A stretch of 64,000 bases of DNA, taken from contig OZ038434.1 in NCBI GenBank assembly GCA_964036275.1, forward strand, positions 17,473,879 through 17,537,878, written 5' to 3'. The notes below the pieces were generated by a model that searched no databases, was not told the origin of the DNA, and saw nothing but the letters and a program-made list of their open reading frames with translations. This stretch comes from Litoditis marina (lineage: Eukaryota; Nematoda; Chromadorea; Rhabditida; Rhabditidae). How positions within the stretch are numbered: the first letter of the stretch is position 1; the number at the start of each line of letters is the position of its first letter. Position numbers and translations under genes: made by a program. Below, one piece after another: positions 11,733 to 27,323 of this stretch.

Positions 11733-14586
11733 GAAATTCTGACCAGATAATTCAGCACAAAGGTGACATTTTCATGAGACTTTGCTAGTGTGCCTGGTTC
11801 GGATGATCACATACAAAACATATCTATCGATTGAACTCGAGACGAGATATTGCTTGTAGTTCGCTTCAATGTAGCTGTGATTCGAGAATGTTGCCATATG
11901 CGTAGTTCATGCTACAACCCAGATTTGGTCCCACCCCATATGTGTTTTTGTCCAGTTCTTTCCGATGTTGCGCAACTCATCGCCCGTGTTCTCAATACAG
12001 TTGGTGGAACGGAGATCTCATCTAACTTCTTATTTTCTCTTTTTTCGAGGAATTCCATTCTCGTGCTGGTCGAACATTGATTTAACAACGCTTGCTAAAT
12101 GGTCGACATGAAATTCTCATAAATCACATATTTGTTTTTATGAACAAATTAGAAAAGCTTAGAAAAGCATCGGTCATGAAAATATCTTCGCCAAAACTCA
12201 GTACTCCGCCTCTCTGAGTATTTTGAATTCATTCATAGTGAAAAATTTGAAATTTCAAAATTATAGCAAAACGGTTTCTTTGAATTGGAATTGAGACCTG
12301 CTAGATTTGGACCGAATAAACCAAGTTTTCTCAAACATCATGAAAACGAAAGCTTTATTTTAGAAAAAAACGCATCCTTCAGTATATTGTTATCATAAAG
12401 CAATCAATCACTTCGTGTGTACTGTGTACATGAGTTTCTGCTGTGTTTGTTTAGCAGATGAAAACAGGCTAGTGTCCGATGTCTTTGATGCTGTTCCGCA
12501 AAAGATTAGACAAACTGGACATTTGTGTCTCTCTCTTTTCCAGAAACAATGCCATTTCGAGACGATTTCCTTTTCTGATCGACCATTTTTGTCCGTTTGA
12601 TTCTCGTTTTCGACCCCACTATGTTCATTGATGATTCTCATCATTTTTTGTTTATGTATTTGATCATATGATATAATATAAACACTCCCATTACGAAACT
12701 CTTCCTAAACAAACTATGTTGCACTGGAGAACCCTGTGTGCTTCACACTACTCACTTTCATGTAGTTACTGGTTGATTATTCCAGGAAAAATTTGTTTAT
12801 TAGGAAAAAGTGGGTGGAGTAGTAACAGAAATGCAATCAAACACGATATTTTTTTTGAAATGCACGATTTTTAAACGGTGAGTAAACGTGATGTATCACT
12901 CTAACAACCAAAGCGCTTGAGAAGTCATCGTGGTGTTCTCATAGAAACTAACAAACCAATAAACAGTAGTTCCGATGGCTGTATACGCATATGAGGATCC
13001 CGAAAACATCATGAGAAGTAAATGAGATGACGCTCATGAGTTCATCTCATCACTTTTCCGATGGTGGCTGCATCGTTTGGTATTCCAACTTCTTTCCGTG
13101 TCTTACGAGTTATATAAGTGTGACTGAGACCACTTATTACAAAAGAAGTAGTTTCGATGCACCCACGTGTTCCCGTTGATAAGACTACTGATTGTTCCTA
13201 TTCACCATATTACGAATGACCAAATGACCAGCGGCTAATTCTACTGAATATGAGTTTTGCAACTTTTACTCACTTATCGTTCAGTTAGATCGATACCTTT
13301 AGACTAAAAGTTTGTTACTTCCATTTTTCCAAACTTTTCTGCAGAAATCAATCTCATGGTTACGCAAATTTCGAAAATCAAGCCATTCCAAAACTGTGAT
13401 GAGAATGCGAACGAATTCCCAATGGTTCTCTCTTGAATAATATTCACTCTTCAGTTTAGGCAGTCACCTTCTAGAATTCACAAACACTTTCTCAAGATGT
13501 TCAATGGTTTTATTCCTCATGGCAAGCTTGACTAGTTTTCTTTCATCCCATCATTTTCTTAAGCAGAACATTTGTTGTCAAGTTACTTGAGAATCTCCAC
13601 TTCAGATTGAAAGCAATATGACAAATCTCAAACGTTTCTAGCAAATTAGAATTGTCACACAACTCGATAGTATTGTCAGTTATATGTATAAATGCTTGAA
13701 GTATACAATTCACTATGACGCTTCTTGTGCTGTCGTTTCTCACACGTTCAGTGCGATTCAGTGTTTGACGGCTGGTATTTAATGAGAGATAGTTATCGCT
13801 TTTGATTAGCAGCGATATCTTGTATAATAGCCAGAACAAGCCAGTTATATTGATTCTTCATGTATCATTCGTGAATTGATTGAAAACAATCATCTGATAG
13901 GCTGGAAATAACAACACATATACTGCTAGGAAAACGTGTAATCACGTGAAAAGTATGAAAAACTCCACGTGCACGGAAAATAGACATATGTGTAGTTTGG
14001 TTACGTCTTGCATCGTTGTTCACTTATTGTTTGTCCTTTTTTTTGTTGAAATACCTCTAAATTACATTCATTTCTAGGGAATTGGTGTCACACTTGTTTG
14101 TTTTCGTACTTTCTCTGTGTTTCATTGATTCAAAAACACAACTAACTATCATTCACACTACAAGGACGCTTCCGCACAAAAGTTGCATATATAGTGAATC
14201 TCATTGCTGTAATGTAATCTATACATTATATGTTTGTACTGTAGTTATATATATATATATATGCTCGTTGTGGTTTCGATTATTGTTTTCATATTGCTCA
14301 AATTCAGTCGGTTTTCATTTACTTTCTGTTTCTCTATGTATATCACATGCTTGCGTGTAAATAAATAAATCAATAACCAAAAAAGTATAGAATTACAGTA
14401 TGACTACGGTAATTTCCTCGTGTTTATGTGGGCCGCTTTTTAACTTATAAATACATCGTATACACTTTAACGTATTGACAGAATGTCATGCTCGTCTCCT
14501 TGTAGTTGCTTATTTTTGCCAGAATTGATCGATAATCTCGAATAAGTATCATTTAGGCATTTTTATTCATCTTCTTGTCATTCAGT

Positions 14587-17500
14587 ATGGGATGGCAACT
14601 GGATGTAACCACGTTTAATATAATTCAATTGGGATTCGGATTCTTTTTCAATTTCTTCGCTTTCAATTCACAAGGTGAAATACATGAGTTGTTTTTGACC
14701 CCTACAATCTTTGGTGATAACGATTTATGATGCAGCGAAATTCTTGAACACGAACATTTTTATGATAAAGCCACAGAAAGCACCTCGCTTAATGAAAATG
14801 TTTAAAAAACATGAGAAATCATAATAATCAAAAAAGGTCCGAATACAACTACAAAAAGCAAAAACGAATGAAAGTGAAAGCCTCAACAGGGGAGAGTGTC
14901 TGTCTGCATATGCTCGAATAAGGGAAAGTTTCAGTTCATCAGCTGACATACCGGACCCCAATCCACGCGAATTCTTTGAAACTTCATACTGCAGAAACCA
15001 CAAATCATTCGGTAAATGAAAAAGTTCTGAAACAACTAAAATTTCCAGGTTTCATCGAAGAACCAGTAATAGATAGTGTTGCGGACAGGGGCAACATTAA
15101 CAAACATGCTGGGTATTACAGGTATGAATATTTGTTTGAATTTGCCTCGTTTTCTCTTGACTCACTCATTTGAAGTAATTTGCCTTTTCCTTACCCCTTA
15201 CGCGACTAAAAACGGTCTCAGTGGAAAGATTTCAAGTGTTAATGTCTGGGATAGACGCGGCATGATTTACGTCTTTTCACATTTTCAAATATTTTTGAAT
15301 TATTTCAGAATGGTTTTTAGATAACTTCTGTGTGATTCATTTCAGTTTATCAATTATCTACGCTGTATTCACCCTGGCCAATTTTGTATCAGCCCCTATT
15401 GTGGAGATTCTACGCCCGAAATGGGCAATGGTGGTGGGTGAGTGAAATATAAAATTCACTTTTCGAAAGTGTAACTGTAGTCTGTTCCACGCTCTAGATT
15501 TTCTATAGTACTCTGAAGCTTGAACGCTAGTAGATACGCGAGGAAAAAACCCAATATTGATATCAACTAGGGAATCTACTAGCGTTTTGGGTTACGGTAG
15601 CTGAAGTATTGACGCGGGCAACGGTTTTTCTCAACTTTTCATATTGAATATTAGAAACTTAATAAATTAAGTTTTTATCAAAAATAAAGTAGTTAAACTA
15701 AATACTTTTGTAATAGTTTATCATTCATTGCCCTATGGCAGAAATGTCGTTGATTAAGCAATCGATGAACACAATTTGTTGCTTTGTCCTTTCTGGAATA
15801 CAGCTGCCTTATAAACGCCAGAGTGTCGTATCTAGTACAGGTTACGCGAATTAGAGTACTACAGTACTGCACAAAACTTGCACATATAAACTATTCCCAC
15901 AGTGAGGCTAGCGCGATGAGTGAAACTTGTGAGAAAAGCAATTCAGTTAGATCAGAACTTTGTTTGAAAGTTTGCTGAGCTAGCTTTAAAAAAAAATTTT
16001 ACTCTACAAAATACAGTCCTTTTTATTTTCAGGTGCATTGTGTTACACGGCGTTTCAAGCTGGATTTCTACATTTGAATGAGACCTATCTCTATATTTCC
16101 AGTGCTATTCTCGGATTCGGAGCTGCAAGTAGGTTTCATTGAGTTAATAGTATTGTAATGAAAAAATGCTCGGGAAGTCTGAAATGAAGCGAACATAACA
16201 TATTTGTGGGGATTTACCTAATGTTTGCCATTTTTCAAAAAAGTTTCGCGGAACTTGGAAAGTATTCATTATGAGTAGCTATAAGTTAAATATGGTCTAA
16301 CCAAATTCAGTACCCTACAATTTCAATTTCCATAATGTGTAAATTTTTTGTTACATTTGTCACTTATTCAAGTTCTCTGGACTGGTCAGGGTACCTATCT
16401 GTCCCTGAATTGTACCGAAAAGACCACGGGGAGGAACAGTGCACTGCTTTGGGCCCTGTCTCAGGCATCGTGAGTTGAATCAATCGATACGCATCAATTC
16501 GATTAATAAAACCTCTGAAACCTGTTTTTCATTACGTATCAAATTTCAGAAAACTTGTGGAACCTATTTTTCATTCAAACTCTGTAGTATCTGCATTGTT
16601 ACTCTGTGTTACGGAGTAATATTCAAGCCTAGCTTGAGAGGTGTTTCACCAAATGGGCTAGGGTTCTGCACGAAGAAAAATCAGGCGAACATCTACTTAA
16701 CGCTGTCTCATATGAAATATCTCAGAATAAACTGTTCGGCTATATGTACCAACAACGTTCCAGAACTTTATTTCTTCTGTAAGCGAATAGCAGAAGCACT
16801 GTTGTGTAGGGGAGCAAGATGGATCCATCAAACCAGTGCATATTGTTGTGATTATTGTTTTCCTCAATTTAAATGGACTAGAAACATCTTTTCATTCAAT
16901 CACGAATGTTTGTACGTTTGCAACTCATGTCCCATCAAAAGTACTTGGTTTAAAAGTCGTGGGTCGATCCGGCAGGAGCAGGGTGAGATCGGCCCGAAAT
17001 ATTCGCCGACATTTTTCCACAAAATGACCCGACTCGGGCCGAATCGACTGGCGACCTTTCACCTATGAACATCAACTGTGAGATAATTCCACATGGAAAC
17101 TCATTTCAGTCTGGCAGGTGGTGGTATCTTCCTGTTCATAGTCTTCCATTCCTCCGCCACCACCGACAACATCGCCGACAGCACCGTCCGACTGCTCTAT
17201 GCCTGTTTCACGGCTCTCTCCATAGTCTCTGCCATCGTTCTCTCTCTTCTTCGAACTCCGCCTCAATTGGACAGAAAACCCCAGCCAAAACTGGGACATG
17301 CCGCACTCATGGGTACGCTAAGTTAAATAAAAACGTTAGGGATAATGATAATAATGATTGAGGTTATATGACTTCTGAGCAATTGTTTTACTCTCAAGTT
17401 TTCTATAGTTTGTTGGTCTTTTTTTCTTTCAAATCGGCGTCGAAAATCGAAATAGTTTCGGAGTTTAAAAGAAGTAACCAAAAAAGAGATCTTCCATTGA

Positions 17501-19606
17501 ACAGAAATACGGTTTTTTGCTTACGTGTCCATGTGTGAATTGCAGTTGCTTTGTGCAGATTTTTCGATTATTTTCAGCTTCAACTTTCAAACTGATGTTC
17601 ACGAAAAAGATGTTTCTGTTGGCTTTTGTGTTCGCCTACACTGGAATTGAACAGTCATTCTGGACAGGTGGGAAAAGATCCACTATAGTCCTGGACATTC
17701 TAACGTAGACTGATACAGTATGTGTTTGAAAAACAATACACTGGACACTGGTTTTTTGGACAACCTCAACTATTCAAATACCGTGTATCTTACCTTCATA
17801 ACAAGTTGTTATCAAGGAAAATTCTGTAAACGCCTTTACAAGAAACTATTCGGAACTGTTATTGACTCACTCAATCGCTTGATTTTTTTCTCACGGTTCC
17901 CAAGACCGAAATTAGTTGTGACAAATATTTATTAGCGGAAATTCGCGAAAATCTCGCTGTGAAGAAAGGTTCATTTTCAATCGTAGAGACGCTATTTTTC
18001 GTTCCATCATTCTAAGGTGCAATTGTTTCCACCTTCTCTATGTTCAGGCATCTACCCCACCTGTATTTCCTTTACCAAACGATTGGGCTCCAACACAAAC
18101 TCTCTCTTAGCTCTCAATTCGATTGCAGCTGGATTGGGACAGATCAGTGGTCAGTGACTGTATACACTAGGCCTAAAGAAGGACGATTATGTGGACCAAT
18201 CCCGTGTCAACGGTCCTTTAAACTGCAATTGAAAAATGTATTGCAGTTTAAAGGACTGAAGCGTTGCGATTGGACCACATAATCGTCCTTCTTCAAGTAG
18301 TCGGTCATTGCCATATTTAACCGGGTTTTCGTCAACCGGATGCACGTTCAACTGGTTTGTTTGATTCTCTGACTCCTGAATACTACGCGAAAATTGAGGA
18401 TTTGATCCGAACTTCCGAGTAACTTCGAGAGAACTCTCCTTAGAATATTTCTGCCTTATGAATTTCGAATGTTTTACTCAGTTGTACCACCAAAACATTA
18501 ATCTTGTATGTTCCTTTCAGCGGGTCTTCTGTTCGGTATTCTGGGCGACCGTACCCGTAAGATCGGTCGTGACTCGATCGTCTTCCTGGGCTGCTCCATC
18601 CATCTGGTGGTCTTCGCTTGCGTCTACATCAACTTCCCCGCGGACGCCTCGCTGAGGAAAACCAACGAAACCGGGGGACTCATCGATCCAAAGTTAGTTC
18701 ACGAGGCAGTTGCCCCAACTATGAGTAAGAGAAACAGTCAGCACAATCGAGTTTGTTGAATCGTGAGAAACTGGAAAACAATTGATAACCAAGTAATGAA
18801 ACTAAAGTTTGAGTACTCAGAAGAGTGGAGGACATTCGAACATTGAACTGGAAACAATGGTCTCGAGAGTAAGAAAACTTTTCCAAGTGGGCAAGTAAGA
18901 AACTCTTGATCTACCGTACGAACAACTTGATTATATCGCGAATTCCGACAAGAAGACTATAGTCGATAGCTCAACCTTCGACCACGTGAAAGGGGAAGGC
19001 ATAACTACAAAACACTCAACGATTGCGATCACAAGAGCACAAACTGTGAATAAATGTAGCTCTACGTTCTACGTGAGTATCCCATCTGTAGACTATATAC
19101 GGTGTCTTTAGATTATGATGTGTTTCAGTGTCGCACTGGCCCTTGTCTGTGGTGGACTACTAGGTTTTGGAGATGCCTGCTGGAATACACAGGTATATTT
19201 AGTCCTCAACAATCCGAGACAGACTCCTACAGTATGTCCTTGGTCTTTAAATATGAATGATACACACTTGGATATGAAAAACAGGGTGTTCTACAAAAAT
19301 GCATTCTGCAAAGCACACTGTTGGGGCGCACGTGGAAATGTTAAAAAACTGTATTGGAAAAATAGATGAGAGTTAGAGGAAATTTGTAATAATTCCAGAT
19401 CTACTCGCTAATTTGTGATGTCTACCCACATAAGAGCAGTCAGGCATTCGCGCTCTTCAAATTCTATCAGGTACAATAGTCTCATGTTTCATCATCATAC
19501 AAATACCTACTAACCTTGTGGTGGTATGAATGATAGAGACATATAGAAGGAAAGAAAAACGGAGTGCTATAGAGAGACAGAGAGAGACAGAAAGGAAGAT
19601 AGAGAT

Positions 19607-19690
<84 letters not shown>

Positions 19691-20649
19691 TGTCTCTTGC
19701 AGTCTGCCCTCTCGTGTGCGGCCTTCTACTACTCGTCCAAGATTCTGCTCACCTGGCACCTTGTCATTCTGGTTGTCACTTCCCTCGTGGCAGCCGTCTG
19801 TTATTTCGGGGTCGAACGGATGGCCAGAAATACTGTCCGAATTGAACCGGCCACCGAGAAATACGCGGACGGTAGGTCAAACTAGTCACGTGTACCGTGT
19901 AATACACATCAGAAACGTAGGATACAAAACAAATCAAAACTTGCACATATAGAAATAGAGCACCGCAACCAAGTTCGACATTTTTATCACGCTCAAAGTA
20001 ACTATGAGGTTTTTCTCATTAGTCGATTATTTAGATGAATCGCGAAACAACGAATAGCTCAAATCATTGTATAATCTACTTTTCATTCGCCAACGCCATC
20101 ATCTCTGTTTCAAAGCAGAGTAGCCAGACAACATTTGGTCTGCCAGAGTATTTCATTACATAGAACGAACACATTCTATCCAATATCCTATGCATACCAA
20201 CTGGGTAGACTTCCGATATTGCCCAGGGTAATGAATAGTACATTGCTCAAACAATATAAAAGTTTTAGCACTATTCACTATATATTTACAATTATCAAAC
20301 TCTAATGGCGAGAGAATTGTGATTTCAAACAAAATCCACTAACTTGAGAGCGTTACAGGTAAAACTATAACATGGTAAACCGGAGACTTTTTTGCCAGGA
20401 ATTAGAATGAACTTGGAAAAAACATGAGTCTTGTAAGTTCATTCACAACTTGAGAACTCAGACGCCTTGAAATTCTCCAATGTGGCTGTGTTTCAGAAAA
20501 CATGATTAGTAGGTTTAGATAGGACAATAAATATATTCAAAAAATGAATTACAGTACCCGAGGTGTCGATAGTGTCAACGGAGCGCGAATACTGTGAGCC
20601 GTTCCCGGACCCCCCTACCGAAACTTCCATGGGCAGAACTCATCTATGA
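14587..20649 (+). CDS. UNC-93/MFSD11-like membrane protein B (complete)
   Basis: Thirteen exons: 14587-14674, 15049-15121, 15346-15437, 16033-16128, 16373-16469, 17110-17312, 17578-17667, 18048-18149, 18521-18692, 19129-19192, 19399-19470, 19703-19871 and 20555-20649. They join in frame to 470 residues, close to the usual ~450 of MFSD11. Landmarks: N-terminal helix ending FFAFNSQG (about 20-29); ILWTGQGTYL (about 116-126) followed by GRNSALLWALSQAS; AYTGIEQSFWTG (about 235-246); FPADASLRKT (about 320); GFGDACWNTQ (350-359); AFALFKFYQ (375-383). Repeated hydrophobic segments fit a polytopic major-facilitator protein. Substrate and role are unknown; UNC-93 relatives can modulate ion channels. 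The start ATG lies one base after a CATTCAG acceptor-like site, suggesting trans-splicing. Paralogue A on the opposite strand has the same intron positions except one shifted intron. The 31-residue tail after the last helix is hydrophilic. Confidence 0.9.
18174..18296. mobile_element. family-1 palindromic element (copy 2, in gene B intron)
   Basis: TAAAGAAGGACGATTATGTG through CACATAATCGTCCTTCTT, the same palindrome as at 6899. It starts 25 bases after the splice donor of gene B exon 8. Confidence 0.85.
19605..19687 (+). repeat. GA array abutting a 3' splice site
   Basis: About 80 bp of pure GA ends 15 bases before the acceptor of gene B exon 12 (exon starts at 19703). It occupies the place where a pyrimidine-rich tract would be expected; only GGTGTCTCTTGCAG separates it from the exon. 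Confidence 0.9.
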
Positions 20650-21445
20650 TCCCATACAATTGTATATATTTATGTTTATTATTTTGTTATGAGGACCCCT
20701 CAAAGACACGATAGCCCTTGAACATGAGAAATGAAACAGTACAGATACATATTTGCTCACGCTGCTGGGACGGGAACGTGGACTTTTTGTTATATACTCT
20801 GCCCTGTAGTTCACCCTACGGTGTTGTTCGAGCCTCATTATTTGTGTGCTCATTACTCATTTCCATCATTAATTCTGAAAACCTAGTCCTTTCATATTAA
20901 GTTATTTTATTTGAACAAAATATAATTGTGTCACTAGGACTTTTGGATGGTGGTATGATTAGGTTAATGTGCTCAGTAAGAGAAAGCCTAATCAGTCCGT
21001 TCAAAATTTCACTAAATATAATTCGTGTTCAAGAGCTACCGTGTTATTCAATTTCGCTCAAATTAATTATTGCTCAATAAAACTATATGGAGTTAAATGT
21101 TATCTGCTTCATACAACATTGTCACCTAAACCAGGGTTACGATCAAAATCAGTGTTCGGAGGTTTCAGAATTATTAGTAGCAACGACATGAATACAAGCC
21201 AAAAAAAATTTCCAATCAAAAACAAAAACCAATACTGTGATTTTTATTTTGTGTTCAAACGTGTCACGAAGGAAATACTAGCCAATTTTAAACTCGAGTT
21301 TTTACTAGATTGTCTGTTCCCGGTTATATGAAGCAGAATCGAAGTTTATTTGATCCAACACTTTCTCATTACATTTTTTATGATGGAAGTTTCGTTTCAT
21401 ATATTCACAATTTTTTCATACATCTGCAATCAATAGCGGTTTCCT
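20650..21445. other. intergenic, tail-to-tail between gene B and the C2HC gene
   Basis: AT-rich, about 800 bp, where both flanking genes end. A 120-residue open frame at 20969-21331 has no family features or splice context and is treated as chance. Nothing else is seen. Confidence 0.5.
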
Positions 21446-25991
<4,546 letters not shown>

Positions 25992-26410
25992 GGGTTTCTT
26001 GAAGAAGCTTGCATGATGCTACTAGTTTTGCACCCGTCTCAAAACAAACATTCTATAAGTTTTTATTGGAACTTTTTGAAACAACTTCCATTCGAAACCT
26101 AGAAATCGCGTGACTGGCAAATTTTGAAACTAACATATCGATTTTTGACCCTGAACTATTTCAAATTTTTCAAGAATGAAGGAAAGTTCAACCAACCATG
26201 TGCGTTTGGAGTGCAGCTTATGGGTGGGACTAGAGAGGGAAAAGTAGAAATGCATAGAATGGGGGGGGGGAGTTTCCACGGAAACGCAGTTCAATCGAAA
26301 GAAAGAGAGAGCAATAAATAGGGAGAGGACGGAAATGAAAAGAGAAGAAGGTGAGAGAATTGTTTAGAGAAGAGGCATGTGAGGAGAGAGAAAGGAGAAA
26401 GAAAAGAGAC

Positions 26411-26412
26411 AG

Positions 26413-26475
<63 letters not shown>

Positions 26476-26707
26476 TGAGTGAAAGGCAGAGAGAGAAAGA
26501 GACAGAGAGAAAGAGAGAGAGCGAGAGGGAGAGAGAGAGAGAGAGAGAGGAATAGTGGCATATATCGCGAAAACAGGGAGATAATGACTGAAAAATGCTC
26601 TCTCTCTCTCTGTTGGTCTCTCTCTCTTTTTCTATCGTTTTCTTTTTTCCTGTTCTGCCTTGTTTTGAACTCTAGGCATAATTCTGTGTTACAGTTCAAG
26701 CACACTC

Positions 26708-26802
<95 letters not shown>

Positions 26803-26900
26803 TCATTTGAGGTTCCCATTATCATTTTCAGTGTATCTTCTTTCTGCTCCCTTTTTCCCTCTCTTTCTATCTGTTTCACTTTCTCTCTCTTTTTCTTTCT
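26411..26900. repeat. opposed GA and CT arrays
   Basis: GA repeats at about 26411-26549, then unique sequence, then CT repeats at about 26720-26800 with CT/TTTC extensions to 26905. The two arrays are inverted relative to each other, so the strand could fold into a long GA:CT hairpin. They sit between two divergent genes. Confidence 0.9.
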
Positions 26901-27062
26901 CTTTCTCGAATAATTATCAGGATTCCAAACGCTTACTCGTTGTACTTCTTGCACAATATTCCCTTTAATGCAGGCAATGCAAAATGAATTAAACTATACG
27001 TCTTATATTTTTCCCATTTGGAATTTAAACCAACGCAATTTCCCTTTACGATTGCAAATGAA

Positions 27063-27074
27063 TTTGGCGCGAAA
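27063..27074 (+). promoter_or_regulatory. E2F-like site upstream of RPA2
   Basis: TTTGGCGCGAAA is a full match to the two-sided E2F/DP consensus (TTTSGCGC with AAA flank). It lies about 250 bp before the RPA2 start codon. Replication genes are classical E2F targets, so S-phase control is plausible. Binding is inferred from sequence only. Confidence 0.55.
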
Positions 27075-27323
27075 ATCAATGCATTTGAACTGGAGGGCGG
27101 CGCGCTGAATTTCATAATTTTGCCGTATTTTACCGCACAATCTGTTTTCCGCTGCTTTATTTTAATGTTTTCTCTTCCAAAATCTGTAACTTTTCCTTCA
27201 TGTGATTTCTAGTGCTGTTGACAGTGGATCGGTTTAAAACTGCTTCGGTTATGTTTTTGGCTCAATTTTCGATGTTTGAAATGTAAACATCATTTCAAAT
27301 CAATTATTATTGTAGTCTAAAGC

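Larger units (their letters stand above)
5671..14586. other. 8.9-kb intergenic region between head-to-head UNC-93-like genes
   Basis: No exon with coding-like composition and matched splice sites was found on either strand. The DNA is AT-rich and holds several short inverted-repeat elements (5985, 6293, 6899, 8532, 9625, 11541), a GA-rich tract near 8 kb, a 16-base C run and a ~55-bp direct repeat near 10.6-10.8 kb. Both genes A and B start from the outer edges, so promoters should lie near 5.7-6 kb and 14-14.6 kb, but no clear core promoter is visible. Confidence 0.6.
25992..27323. other. divergent promoter region between C2HC gene and RPA2
   Basis: 1.3 kb separating two head-to-head starts. 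It holds a large GA block and a CT block facing each other (26411-26800) and, nearer RPA2, an E2F-like site. No further exon was recognised. Confidence 0.6.

Noticed and set aside
16439..17068. 209-residue open frame on the plus strand
   Set aside because: It starts inside exon 5 of gene B in another frame and runs through the intron; composition is intron-like and the alignment with gene A places real exons elsewhere.
20969..21331. 120-residue open frame
   Set aside because: Composition as in the surrounding spacer; no domain or conserved neighbour.
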